DNA of 24,196 nucleotides from contig CAMJAZ010000001.1 in assembly GCA_946403735.1 (NCBI GenBank), forward strand, positions 1 to 24,196, in the 5' to 3' direction. The notes beneath the pieces were generated by a model, which had not been told where the DNA came from, searched no databases, and worked only from the letters and a program-made list of their open reading frames with translations. The translations under genes and the position numbers were made by a program. This document shows, piece by piece, positions 16,048-24,196 of the stretch; positions within the stretch are counted from its first letter, which is position 1; each line of letters starts with the position of its first letter. The stretch comes from an uncultured Selenomonadales bacterium (GTDB lineage: Bacteria > Bacillota > Negativicutes > Selenomonadales > Selenomonadaceae).

Positions 16048-19000
16048 AGGTAATTTAAATTCTTATGTAAACTCCAATGTTGAAATTGACACTGTAAATT
16101 TCAAGGAAAATAGTTCAATCAAAATAGATTCGCAAGCAAATGTTTCACCTGAAGCAAAACTGCGCGGCTTAACTGTTGGATTCGTGGCAAAAGGCAATGA
16201 AGTTTTAAACTCTAACAGAAATGTTTCTTCCAATGTAACATTAATCGGAAATAATTCATCGGATCGACCTAATGACATTTCAGTTAATGCGCAAACATCT
16301 TCTACGCCTATGTTTTCAGTAAACGGTGACGGCGGTGGATTAGTTTCAGTAAGTCCTAACGCGGCAGTACTCAAAGATAATTCTACAATGTCTGCTACTG
16401 TAAATCTTGGCGGTAACTTGTCGGCGGCAGATACTTTTAACGTCAAAGCCATAAATTTTGACGGCGGAATTTTAAATGCAAATGCGGCTGGAGCGGCAGT
16501 TGTTGGAGCAAGTGCTGTACAACTTAATCGAACTCAAGACGCCTCCGCGCAGATTAACCTTGACGCAGGAACGCAGATAAAAACTGGCGGCAAGCAAAAT
16601 TATACGGCTGAAAATCAAATTGAACTTAATGAAGAATTAACAGCAGGCGGATTCGGTGGACTTTCTGGCACGGGCTCTGCTATGACATCTAATTCAACTT
16701 ACAGGGCTAACGTCAATATCGGTACAGAAAATGGCGATCAAGTTGTAATGTCAACCAGCGGCGACAATTCATCTATTTCAATCGACGCCCAAACTACTGG
16801 CAGTATTGAAACCAAAAATAAACTTGACGCTACAGGAGTTGTGGCACTGGTCATAGCTGGCAGTGGCTTTAACACCAACATTGAAAATAATATCAACGTC
16901 AACAATGCAACTTTGCAGACGAACGGGAAAAATTCTGATATTTCTTTCGGCGCAAGCGAAAATGTTAAACTGCGTTTCTTGACTGCCGCAAATCTTAACG
17001 GCGGACTTGGCGGCGTTACATATGCCGATACACAAAACATATTAAATCGCACGAACAAAATTAATGTAAATAACGGCGCGAACATTAACAGCAGTCGTGA
17101 CGTAAACTTTTACGCGGACGCCGATTCTTCAGGCAACGATACGAATTTAAATTTAAGCGTATTATCAGACGCCTACAACAAAACTATTGTTCCACTTACC
17201 ACTAAGCCCGTACTGAAAAATTCCATGACTGAAAACAATCAAGTCATTGTCAACAGTGGCGCGACAGTCAATAGTACTCGTGATATAAACTTTAGGGCGA
17301 CAATCGGTGATGAAACAATCGTTGAATCTGCGCGGGAATATAACAGTTACACGGGCGTCAGCGGCAACGGCTCACTTGTATCAACTGCGCTCGGTGAAAA
17401 AAGTTCCAGTGAGACTATCAACAACTTTGTCGAACTTAACGGCAACCTTACTGCTGGCGACCACAACGAATTAGATATTGTCATTTCAAATCAAAATGGT
17501 GTTGACACTTCCAAAGCCTCAAATGTCGTGAATATGAAACCAGTTGTAAGCGTCAACAAAGGAGCGGAATGGTTTTCAGCAGACCAAGTCAATGGCGGCA
17601 ATAACAGCACGATAAAAAATCCTTTCCTTGAAGATTATCAAGCCGCTATTTCTGCCATGCAAAATTATCTGCCTTCATCTGATTCTTACAAGGCATTGAA
17701 AGCACAAGCTGATAATCTTGCTGAATTGATGGTGCAATATGGATTCGCTGAAAAAGGTTCACACAATGACTACAGGATTTATGAAAGCGCAATGCTTGCA
17801 ACTGTCAGCGTACCAAAAATTGCATTGGGCGGAGGTTCAATCAACGTCGAAAGTTCCCAACTCAAAGGTACTGGCAACCTTAAAGCGCGTTCAGCTGTCG
17901 GCGTCAATATAAAAAATGAAACGCCACTTACTCTTGATATTCAAGGTATAACAATGTCGGGAAAAGGCGGAGGAATTATTTTCAACGGCGGCAGTGTCAG
18001 CAAAGACGGTACAAACTTCAAGACTATTGACAGCGATTTAACGGGCAAACTTCCCGTCGTCAATATTGAACATACTGGCAAAAAAGTTTCCGAACTTAAA
18101 CCCGATGTTTTAATCTCTGGCAACATTACCAATACAACCAGCAATGTAAAAATTTCCACTGATAACGGCTCTGTTGATGTTATGAGCAATATCGTTGCAG
18201 GTAGCGGCGTGGAAATACTTGCTCCTAACGGCGGATTTATGCTTAACGATTCAAAGGGACTTTATAACGTCGGTAGCGATCCTATAACTATGTTCACTTT
18301 CGGCAATAAAAAAGTTTCTGATGAATTTGAAAAAGCTATCGGAATGAGCGTAAATAATACAAGTTGGAACACCTACGACGAATACTTAAGATTTATTTTC
18401 GGCAAGTTGGATAACGCAACTAAACAAGAAACAGGTTCGTCAACAGACTACAACACGTGGAGCAACAATATTAAATCAAAATACGGTCCGCGCAGTTCAA
18501 CAGATGAACCGCGTGCAAGTATCGTCGTCAATGGACCTGTCAGTATTGTTGCAAAAGATATTAACGTGAACGGCTTGATTCAAAGTGGATTCGCAAATTA
18601 CAACGGAAAAATTGACAGCAATAAATTTTCTTCTAGTACAAATTCCCTCAACTTAAACTATCAAATCAATAAAGTTCTTTTTGAAAAAGACCTCCAAACA
18701 TACGCCAAAGCTTATGCTAGTTATTCCTTTATGTCTTTTATAACCGAACAACAATTTATCAGAGATTTTCAGTCAAAAATAAAAACTTACAGTCCCACTC
18801 AAATGGCAGACTGGATAAGCCAACAAATTGGCGACCGTTCATATCAAGCAAGTAGACTTCTTTCAAATGCGAAGAGTCAAATTGACACTGTCACAACTAA
18901 AGTTACGCAATCAAATACGCTGAAAGATTCTGAAGTAATTGGCAATGAAAAATATCTTGTCAGTTCCGCAAATGATAAGACGTGGAATTCAAACATTAAA

Positions 19001-21748
19001 GCTTACGACGGCAATATAAATATTTATTACAATCCTTCGACAAAACATTTTCTTACCGATGAACTCAACGTAAGCGGCGGAATTGTCTATCTTAAAGGCA
19101 ACATCATTTCAACTGGCGGCGGAAGTATTGTTGCGGCTAAAGGCGCGGCAGGTATTAACATTGACACGAGCGGTAATAATTCAGATTTATATCTTGGCGC
19201 GATTAACAATTCAGACCGCGCAGGACGTATAACAATTACCGATACCGCCAAAAATTCGCTGAATACAATTTTCAACAATAACGACGAAGCTAGAAACGGT
19301 TACAATCCCACTAGAAATTCTGCGTACAGTTGGACGGGCGGCATAAGCTATACTACTGCCGTTTCAAAACAATATTCGGACGACTCCACACTTTGGGGAG
19401 CTATCGACACGGGTAGCACGGCAACATTTATAAGAGCCGTAGGAAATAAGGCTAAAACTCTTGAGACGCGCAGTTCAAGCGGCGACGTTTTACCCAATGG
19501 CGTATTCTTAACGAATAAATCTATAAACGGCGTATTTGGCACAGAAACTAGGTTAGTCACTTCAAGCGGCTGGACGCCTTCTTCTATTTCAACAAGCACA
19601 GATTATCATGGATTTTTATGGGCAAATAAGACCGTCACTTATCGTTGGACAGAAACTCAAGGGCGATCCAACACGACAAATTACTATATCCCAGCTGATA
19701 AAAATATTCGCACGAGCTTTATTACTGGCGACGGAAATATCAACGTTACAAGCGGCGGCAACCTTTACATAAACGGCAACATTCAAAACGCTGGTGCAGG
19801 ACGTTCCTTCGGCGCAGTCAATTTAACTTCAACAAACGGCGAAATTGCAACCAGCAATGATAAACGAATCATTACGGACGAAATCAGCTTAAATGCGGCT
19901 CAAGGCATTAACATTATGCATAACGGCATTTCTGATTTGTCAAGGTTGAACGCGACTACAAATTCAGGCAACATTGCAATAGAATCTACAAGCGGCTTGC
20001 GAATTGGAAATATAACTACAAATAACGGCAATGTTGATATACACGCCTACAGAGATATTGTTGGAGTTGACAGAAACAATTTAATCTCGGCGCAACGAAT
20101 TGATTTAACGTCGACAACTGGAAGTATAGGTACGTCAAGCTCTCCAATAAATGTCAACGTCATTGAAGGCGATATGCCAAACGGCGACACCATGTCCCGC
20201 AGTCTTAACGCGAAATCTAACGGCAACATTTATCTTGAAGAAACTGAAGGCGATATGCGGATAGGTTACATTGAAAGTAAGACGGGCGATGTTGAACTTA
20301 CTTCGCCTGGCAAAATTATTGACGTAACCAACCAGGAGTACACCTTATCAGATAGCGATGATAAAGTTCAAAATTGGATTGACTTGGGAATTATCAACGG
20401 CGACGCGGCGGCAGATTCAAGCGCGGAAATTGCTACAACTGAAAAGCAAAGTTTAATTACTTCCATTGAACAACGCGCCCGTGCATTAGCTGAAGGTTCA
20501 GAAGAACGCCTTGCCGAATATCTGCAAATGGCAAACGCCTTTGCAAAATCTCGTGAAATGCAAAATGCAAAATTTTTCTATACCCACTACGTAAGCACGG
20601 CGAAAGATGATGCGGCGCGTGCATCAGCGCAGAGGGACTATGACAGAAGAATTAAAGCATTTTTCAATGGCATGGGCTTTTCAACAGATGAAATTTCTAT
20701 AATTGTTGCTTACTCTGGCATCAAAGATTCTAACGCCTTCGGGTTCAGCAAGAATCAGTTGCTTTACGCGATTAACGACAGCATTTTGAACAGCCCAGCA
20801 GGACAAACTGTTAATGTTGAGACGCCGAACATTATCGCAAACAATCTCAAAATTTCTGCTGCTGGTGGTATTGGCGATGATGATACAACGCCTACCGTCA
20901 TTAACGCCGCAGATTTAACCAACGTTGAGAACTTGAAAATTTTGTCGAATGTCAAAGCTGGCGATTTGACTTGGAGTAACAATAAAGACACTGTCACGAT
21001 TAAACGCCAAAATCCTGTTTCAATTCAACTGCGCAATAACGGCGAAAATACTGGCGGCAACCTTGAAATTGATTCTGGCAAGCATACATACCTTGTCGGT
21101 GCTAACAACACGACTTTCAATTTCAAAAATTCTTTAGGCAACAGAGATTATGATCCGCGTTGGGGCATCACCACTGATTACAATGTACGATTGATGACGG
21201 ATAACGGAATTAAATTCAACGATAGCAATAACCGTATAACTGCAAAAGATGTCATTTTGTACGGCGGCACTGGCAATATCGGCGGTAAAAGATCAAGTGA
21301 AAGTATGGGATTGGATATGACAGGGACGCTTGAGTCAAATTCAGCAAAATCAGTCTATTTGCACGGCGAACGAAGTTATCCGCTGACAATTCAAGCTATA
21401 ACGGCAGGTGAAAATATTGGTATAGTCGGCGATAACTCAATAATGATGAGTACGGAAACTGGCAAGGATACGGGAAGACTTACGGGCGCTGGCATTAACA
21501 TAAGAGCCGAAAAAAATATTGGTGTCGTAGGAAACGGCTTGCGCATAACCAACAACGGCGCTAACTTGACTTTGTACACAAACGCTGGTGATGTTTTTGT
21601 TCATGGTATCGGAAGTGGAAGTTTAAATTTCAGAAGCATTAGTACTCACAACTATAAATTTGGCTTTATAACTGACGGAACGGCAACTGGTTTGAACTCA
21701 AAATTCTACAATCTTGAAAATCTTAGACGAATTTACTACGGGCAATAA
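16028..21748 (+). CDS. TpsA segment 5: long C-terminal rod of the exoprotein
   Basis: About 1,906 codons read in the +1 frame from the slip near 16036; the ATG at 16028 is incidental. It is beta-helical, with four helical islands: about 17634-17760 (YLPSSDSYKALKAQADNLAE), 18310-18430 (YDEYLRFIFGKLDN), 18667-18905 (TYAKAYASYSFMSFITEQQF) and 20434-20800 (EERLAEYLQMANAFAKSREM). A Trp/Tyr/Thr-rich part at about 19329-19680 includes YSWTGGISYTT and TVTYRWTETQGRS. The far C-terminus (RSISTHNYKFGFITDG, ending NLENLRRIYYGQ) shows no barrel, no sorting signal and no Cys pair, so anchoring must be non-covalent or absent. It ends at TAA 21746-21748, 72 nt before the terminator. Confidence 0.78.
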   Translation: MPKGASEGNLNSYVNSNVEIDTVNFKENSSIKIDSQANVSPEAKLRGLTVGFVAKGNEVLNSNRNVSSNVTLIGNNSSDRPNDISVNAQTSSTPMFSVNGDGGGLVSVSPNAAVLKDNSTMSATVNLGGNLSAADTFNVKAINFDGGILNANAAGAAVVGASAVQLNRTQDASAQINLDAGTQIKTGGKQNYTAENQIELNEELTAGGFGGLSGTGSAMTSNSTYRANVNIGTENGDQVVMSTSGDNSSISIDAQTTGSIETKNKLDATGVVALVIAGSGFNTNIENNINVNNATLQTNGKNSDISFGASENVKLRFLTAANLNGGLGGVTYADTQNILNRTNKINVNNGANINSSRDVNFYADADSSGNDTNLNLSVLSDAYNKTIVPLTTKPVLKNSMTENNQVIVNSGATVNSTRDINFRATIGDETIVESAREYNSYTGVSGNGSLVSTALGEKSSSETINNFVELNGNLTAGDHNELDIVISNQNGVDTSKASNVVNMKPVVSVNKGAEWFSADQVNGGNNSTIKNPFLEDYQAAISAMQNYLPSSDSYKALKAQADNLAELMVQYGFAEKGSHNDYRIYESAMLATVSVPKIALGGGSINVESSQLKGTGNLKARSAVGVNIKNETPLTLDIQGITMSGKGGGIIFNGGSVSKDGTNFKTIDSDLTGKLPVVNIEHTGKKVSELKPDVLISGNITNTTSNVKISTDNGSVDVMSNIVAGSGVEILAPNGGFMLNDSKGLYNVGSDPITMFTFGNKKVSDEFEKAIGMSVNNTSWNTYDEYLRFIFGKLDNATKQETGSSTDYNTWSNNIKSKYGPRSSTDEPRASIVVNGPVSIVAKDINVNGLIQSGFANYNGKIDSNKFSSSTNSLNLNYQINKVLFEKDLQTYAKAYASYSFMSFITEQQFIRDFQSKIKTYSPTQMADWISQQIGDRSYQASRLLSNAKSQIDTVTTKVTQSNTLKDSEVIGNEKYLVSSANDKTWNSNIKAYDGNINIYYNPSTKHFLTDELNVSGGIVYLKGNIISTGGGSIVAAKGAAGINIDTSGNNSDLYLGAINNSDRAGRITITDTAKNSLNTIFNNNDEARNGYNPTRNSAYSWTGGISYTTAVSKQYSDDSTLWGAIDTGSTATFIRAVGNKAKTLETRSSSGDVLPNGVFLTNKSINGVFGTETRLVTSSGWTPSSISTSTDYHGFLWANKTVTYRWTETQGRSNTTNYYIPADKNIRTSFITGDGNINVTSGGNLYINGNIQNAGAGRSFGAVNLTSTNGEIATSNDKRIITDEISLNAAQGINIMHNGISDLSRLNATTNSGNIAIESTSGLRIGNITTNNGNVDIHAYRDIVGVDRNNLISAQRIDLTSTTGSIGTSSSPINVNVIEGDMPNGDTMSRSLNAKSNGNIYLEETEGDMRIGYIESKTGDVELTSPGKIIDVTNQEYTLSDSDDKVQNWIDLGIINGDAAADSSAEIATTEKQSLITSIEQRARALAEGSEERLAEYLQMANAFAKSREMQNAKFFYTHYVSTAKDDAARASAQRDYDRRIKAFFNGMGFSTDEISIIVAYSGIKDSNAFGFSKNQLLYAINDSILNSPAGQTVNVETPNIIANNLKISAAGGIGDDDTTPTVINAADLTNVENLKILSNVKAGDLTWSNNKDTVTIKRQNPVSIQLRNNGENTGGNLEIDSGKHTYLVGANNTTFNFKNSLGNRDYDPRWGITTDYNVRLMTDNGIKFNDSNNRITAKDVILYGGTGNIGGKRSSESMGLDMTGTLESNSAKSVYLHGERSYPLTIQAITAGENIGIVGDNSIMMSTETGKDTGRLTGAGINIRAEKNIGVVGNGLRITNNGANLTLYTNAGDVFVHGIGSGSLNFRSISTHNYKFGFITDGTATGLNSKFYNLENLRRIYYGQ

Positions 21749-21820
21749 TTTTCGTTAAGTCGCAACTGTTGCAAAGATTTAAACGTTTGACCTAAAAATT
21801 TTTCCCTTCCTCAACGTATA
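21749..21820. other. 3' untranslated spacer between tpsA and its terminator
   Basis: Seventy-two AT-rich bases with no open frame. A short GCAAC/GTTGC stem near 21763-21773 is too small to interpret. Confidence 0.4.
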
Positions 21821-21864
21821 AAAAAACCTAAGACAAAGTTTAATCTATGTCTTAGGTTTTTTTT
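21821..21864. terminator. Bidirectional rho-independent terminator between convergent genes
   Basis: AAAAAACCTAAGACA (21821-21835), a 12-nt loop, then TGTCTTAGGTTTTTT (21848-21862) form a 15-bp perfect stem. A T8 run (21857-21864) serves the + strand and an A run serves the minus strand. It ends the tpsA operon and the transcript arriving from the metH side. Confidence 0.93.
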
Positions 21865-21888
21865 ATATAAAGAAGTATCGTTTAAAAT

Positions 21889-22080
21889 TTATTTTTTATA
21901 GAAAGTGGAAACAACAAGTGTATCTTGAATAAATGAACTATTTGTCGTTGAATTTTCAATTTGCCCAACAGAATAATTTGTTTCAGTGACGTTAAAAATT
22001 TCATCAAGTTCAAGTTCGTCCGTCACAAAGTTGCTGTCATACAAAAGGTAATAGTTTGTCCTTTGCCGCCAGTAATGCAA
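21889..22080 (-). CDS. Possible small protein or C-terminal gene remnant directly after metH (63 aa)
   Basis: The frame begins at a TTG (22078-22080) that directly abuts the metH-like stop codon (22081-22083) and stays in the same frame. It has no ATG and no ribosome binding site of its own. The product is polar and coding-like (NYYLLYDSNFVTDELELDEI, ending IQDTLVVSTFYKK). I do not recognise it. It may be the tail of a gene whose 5' part was deleted at the metH end, or a small protein made by coupled re-initiation. It stops 25 nt before the terminator on its strand. Confidence 0.33.
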   Translation of the reverse strand: MHYWRQRTNYYLLYDSNFVTDELELDEIFNVTETNYSVGQIENSTTNSSFIQDTLVVSTFYKK

Positions 22081-24196
22081 TTACGACAATAATTTTTTTG
22101 CAAGTTTGACAGCTGCAACGCCGTCTTTTGCGTAAGCATCAGCGCCGGCGGAATCGGCGTATTCTTGAGTTAAAGCCGCGCCGCCGACCATAACTTTTGC
22201 TGTTGAACCTGCCGACTTCAATTCAGCGATAACTTTATCAATTTGAATCATCGTTGTCGTCATCAACGCGCAAAGTCCGACAATATCCGCGTCATTTTCA
22301 ATCGCCGCACGTACAATTTCTGCCGAGTCAACATCTTTTCCCAAGTCAATCAATTTAAAGCCGCTATTTTCAATCAACGCGCCGACAATATTTTTGCCCA
22401 AGTCGTGAACGTCACCTTTCACCGTCGCAATTACAAAAGTTCCCTGCGTCGACGTTTCTTGATTCGGAAAAAGTTTTTTCAATTCGTCGAAGGCAATTTT
22501 CATCGTTTCTGCTGAAAGTAAAACTTGCGGCAAAAAAATTTTCCCAGCGCCAAAATCTTCGCCCAAATCATTCATCGCGGCAGTTAAAGCTTTTTCAGTA
22601 ATTTCATTCGCGTCGTGACCTTCATTAATTGCTTGCTTAATCTGCGCGGCAACTTCATCTTTCGCACCAGTCATCACGGAATTTTTAATTGCCGTAATAA
22701 TATTTTCGCTGACCGTGACTGATAAATTTTCATTCCGAATTACGCATTGCGAATTACTCATTGAATAAGCTAACCCATTAGCATCGTGACCTAAAAGCGC
22801 GGCGCTTGCCTTCAAAACATTTTGCATTGGCTCACTGTAAGGATTCATAATCGGCGCGTCAAGTCCTGCGGCAAGGCACATTGCAAAGAAAGTTGAATTT
22901 ATCAGCGGACGATTAGGCAAGCCGAATGAAATGTTACTCAAACCGATTGTCGACGGGTAGCCAAATTTTTCACGGTAAAATTTCAACGTCTTTAAAACTT
23001 CGTGGCAAGCGTCTTTTTCAGCGGAAATTGTCATAACCAATCCGTCCAATAAAAAGTCGCCGTCACGCAGTCCAAACTTTTTAGCGGCGTCAATAATTTT
23101 ACCTGCAACTTCGACGCGCTCTTCAGCAGTCTTCGGTACGCCTTTTTCAGTCACGGGCAAAATTAAAATTGCCGCGCCGTACTTTTTAGCAAGCGGTAAA
23201 AATTTTTCCAGCCGCGCAGGTTCATAGCTAACGGAATTTATAAGCGCACGTCCAGGAAAATTTTTAAGTGCAACTTCAAGCGCTTTTTCATTGCCCGTAT
23301 CAATGGCAAGTGGCGCATCAGTAATTTGTGAAATTTCTTGCACGGCTTTTTTCATCATCGCAACTTCATCAATGCCGCCGACGCCCATATTAACATCAAG
23401 AATTTGCGCACCAGCTTTAACTTGATTGACGGCATCTTTTTTTACGCCGAGAAGTGAACCTTCGCGAATTTCAGCGGCAAGTTTTTTTCTGCCAGTAGGA
23501 TTAATTCTTTCACCGATTAAAACGGTAGGCAAATTTTTATCAATCGTGACAGTTTTACTACGACTAGCAAGCGTCAATCTGCGCGGAAAATTTTCATTAC
23601 GAATTACGCATTGCGAATTACGAATTGAATCAGCAAGCGCTTTAATATGAGCAGGAGTCGTGCCGCAACAACCGCCGATAAAAGTTGCGCCAGCCTCTAC
23701 AAGTTTTGCGCCATAACTGCCGAAAGTTTCAGCGTCCATAGGAAATTTTGTCACGCCGTCTTCAAGGTACGGCATTCCAGCGTTTGGTTGAACGCTAATG
23801 GGTACGCTGGAATTTTCCGCCAAAATTTTCACGATTGGAACTAACTGCGCGGGACCAAGTGAACAATTTACGCCAATAACCGACGCACCCATTGCATCTA
23901 AAATTACGGCGGCAGTTTTCGCATCAGTACCCGTGACAGTTCGTCCGCCTTCGCTGTAGGAAAGTTGACAAATTACGGGCAAGTTGCAAACATCGTGGCA
24001 AGCTAAAAGCGCCGCCCGCATTTCTTGAATATCAATGCACGTTTCGACGATTAAATAATCTGCGCCAGCGTCAGCTAAACTTTCAGCTTGTTCACGAAAA
24101 ATTTTGTAGGCGTCTTCAAAATCTAAATCGCCCAGCGGATAAATAAATTTACCAGTTGGACCGATTGAACCAGCAACTTTAACTTGTGAACCAGCG
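22081..24196 (-). CDS. metH: B12-dependent methionine synthase, short MetH form (N-terminus beyond the right edge)
   Basis: The frame is open from TAA (22081-22083) to the window edge; the ATG at 24019-24021 is internal, because GSIGPTGKFIYPLGDLDFED upstream is normal homocysteine-methyltransferase sequence. In protein order: homocysteine S-methyltransferase domain with zinc ligands in GVNCSLGP and GGCCGTT; pterin (methyl-tetrahydrofolate) domain starting VLIGERINPTGRKK with LDVNMGVGG; cobalamin cap; and B12 domain with KGDVHDLGKNIV (axial His codon 22405-22407) and VGGAALTQEYAD. It ends right after the B12 domain, so the SAM-dependent activation domain of E. coli MetH is absent, as in the short forms of many anaerobes; reactivation would need a separate protein. 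It transfers the methyl group of methyl-THF to homocysteine. No lesions are seen, but two repeat-derived peptides (NSQCVIRNEN) lie in domain linkers. Confidence 0.92.
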   Translation of the reverse strand, partial: AGSQVKVAGSIGPTGKFIYPLGDLDFEDAYKIFREQAESLADAGADYLIVETCIDIQEMRAALLACHDVCNLPVICQLSYSEGGRTVTGTDAKTAAVILDAMGASVIGVNCSLGPAQLVPIVKILAENSSVPISVQPNAGMPYLEDGVTKFPMDAETFGSYGAKLVEAGATFIGGCCGTTPAHIKALADSIRNSQCVIRNENFPRRLTLASRSKTVTIDKNLPTVLIGERINPTGRKKLAAEIREGSLLGVKKDAVNQVKAGAQILDVNMGVGGIDEVAMMKKAVQEISQITDAPLAIDTGNEKALEVALKNFPGRALINSVSYEPARLEKFLPLAKKYGAAILILPVTEKGVPKTAEERVEVAGKIIDAAKKFGLRDGDFLLDGLVMTISAEKDACHEVLKTLKFYREKFGYPSTIGLSNISFGLPNRPLINSTFFAMCLAAGLDAPIMNPYSEPMQNVLKASAALLGHDANGLAYSMSNSQCVIRNENLSVTVSENIITAIKNSVMTGAKDEVAAQIKQAINEGHDANEITEKALTAAMNDLGEDFGAGKIFLPQVLLSAETMKIAFDELKKLFPNQETSTQGTFVIATVKGDVHDLGKNIVGALIENSGFKLIDLGKDVDSAEIVRAAIENDADIVGLCALMTTTMIQIDKVIAELKSAGSTAKVMVGGAALTQEYADSAGADAYAKDGVAAVKLAKKLLS
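22726..22770. repeat. 45-bp dispersed repeat, copy 2, in frame within metH (pterin / B12-cap linker)
   Basis: It matches copy 1 at 23590-23634 at 41 of 45 bases. Inside are two 14-nt units (CGAATTACGCATTG and CGAATTACTCATTG). It is read on the minus strand as part of SMSNSQCVIRNEN, between the pterin domain (ending near LLGHDANGLAY) and the cobalamin cap helices. Confidence 0.85.
23590..23634. repeat. 45-bp dispersed repeat, copy 1, in frame within metH (homocysteine / pterin linker)
   Basis: Contains two tandem 14-nt units at 23600-23613 and 23614-23627 (CGAATTACGCATTG and CGAATTACGAATTG, one mismatch), partly palindromic. Read on the minus strand it gives DSIRNSQCVIRNEN, between the end of the homocysteine domain (AHIKALADS) and the pterin domain (VLIGERINP). 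Confidence 0.85.

Larger units (their letters stand above)
7495..21748 (+). pseudogene. Giant TPS exoprotein TpsA (filamentous adhesin, leukotoxin LktA-like), about 4,750 codons, interrupted by three TAA codons and one slip
   Basis: Five open segments form one gene. The first three breaks are in-frame TAA codons (9022-9024, 9715-9717, 14776-14778) and the fourth is a single extra G in GGG near 16036-16038. Removing it gives exactly 4,750 codons. Layout: long-n-region signal peptide (1-37), TPS/hemagglutination domain, Asn/Ser/Asp-rich beta-helical strands, a block of Ala/Gly-rich modules of about 50-60 residues (mainly 12.2-14.4 kb), then a long rod with helical islands and a Trp/Tyr-rich part near 19.3-19.7 kb. 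No C-terminal autotransporter barrel or LPXTG is present, as expected for a TPS substrate secreted by the TpsB upstream. Similarity to the Fusobacterium leukotoxin LktA type of adhesin is judged from the N-terminus and module style only. Its role would be surface attachment or cytotoxicity. Confidence 0.82.

Noticed and set aside
5832..21748. Reassignment of TAA to glutamine as a variant genetic code
   Set aside because: Intact neighbours (the 211-aa membrane protein, the esterase and metH) and the ends of tpsB and tpsA all terminate at TAA, some followed by a terminator or a new ribosome binding site. The frameshifts in the same genes also cannot be explained by recoding.
7495..21748. TpsA as a type Va or Vc autotransporter
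   Set aside because: The C-terminus shows no beta-barrel or YadA-type anchor, a TPS domain follows the signal peptide, and a TpsB transporter gene lies directly upstream.
22081..22160. metH truncated at its 3' end
   Set aside because: Absence of the activation domain is normal for short MetH proteins of many anaerobes, and the B12 domain ends naturally with its last helix (AAVKLAKKLLS).
22726..23634. The two 45-bp repeats as a CRISPR or attachment-site pair
   Set aside because: There are only two copies, with no spacer-like regular spacing. They lie inside conserved coding sequence on both sides, so they neither flank an inserted element nor form an array.
22243..23844. Plus-strand open frames opposite metH
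   Set aside because: They are shadows of a well-conserved enzyme on the other strand, with compositions atypical of proteins and no start signals.

Overview
The window looks like a stretch of a diderm (Gram-negative-type) Firmicute, most likely a Negativicutes member. This is inferred from a two-partner secretion (TPS) outer-membrane system combined with strong AAGGAGG-type ribosome binding sites, a short-form B12-dependent methionine synthase without the activation domain, moderately AT-rich DNA with GCGGC-rich coding sequence, and IS200/IS605 TnpB debris. No rRNA, tRNA or CRISPR array is visible.

Layout. 1-448: C-terminal end of a YtcJ-like amidohydrolase, entering from the left edge with its frame broken near base 30. 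467-1102: small two-helix membrane protein of unknown function. 1158-2627: intact type-B carboxylesterase. 2628-3516: gene-poor, decayed DNA. 3471-4206: degenerate IS200/IS605 element with a broken tnpB. 4458-4895: short gene with a Nif11-like double-glycine leader, interrupted by TGA just after the GG motif. 4913-5310: a second, internally deleted IS200/IS605-like remnant. 5396-21748: an apparent three-gene operon on the + strand, made of a YbjN-fold protein, a TpsB/ShlB-type outer-membrane transporter and a giant (about 4,750 residue) filamentous adhesin/leukotoxin-like TpsA exoprotein. A 15-bp perfect terminator at 21821-21862 separates it from a convergent metH-like gene (22081 to the right edge, minus strand).

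How the parts would work together. TpsA carries an extended signal peptide and an N-terminal TPS domain. Its partner TpsB has a POTRA domain and a 16-strand barrel and would thread TpsA across the outer membrane. TpsA itself is a long beta-helical rod with Ala/Gly-rich periodic modules, several helical islands and no membrane anchor. The YbjN protein lies directly upstream with a 6-nt gap; the YbjN fold resembles type III secretion chaperones, so a helper role is possible but unproven.

The most striking property is that the whole 4.4-21.7 kb block is conserved in sequence yet punctured. It has one TGA (Nif11-like gene), one in-frame TAA (tpsB), three in-frame TAAs (tpsA) and four single-base slips in A6, T7, A9 and G3 runs. 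Removing the slips makes every gene a whole number of codons. The flanking esterase and metH are intact over their visible lengths. Either this locus is freshly pseudogenised or the sequence contains homopolymer and C-to-T type errors. A separate curiosity is a 45-bp repeat inserted in frame at two domain linkers of the metH-like gene.
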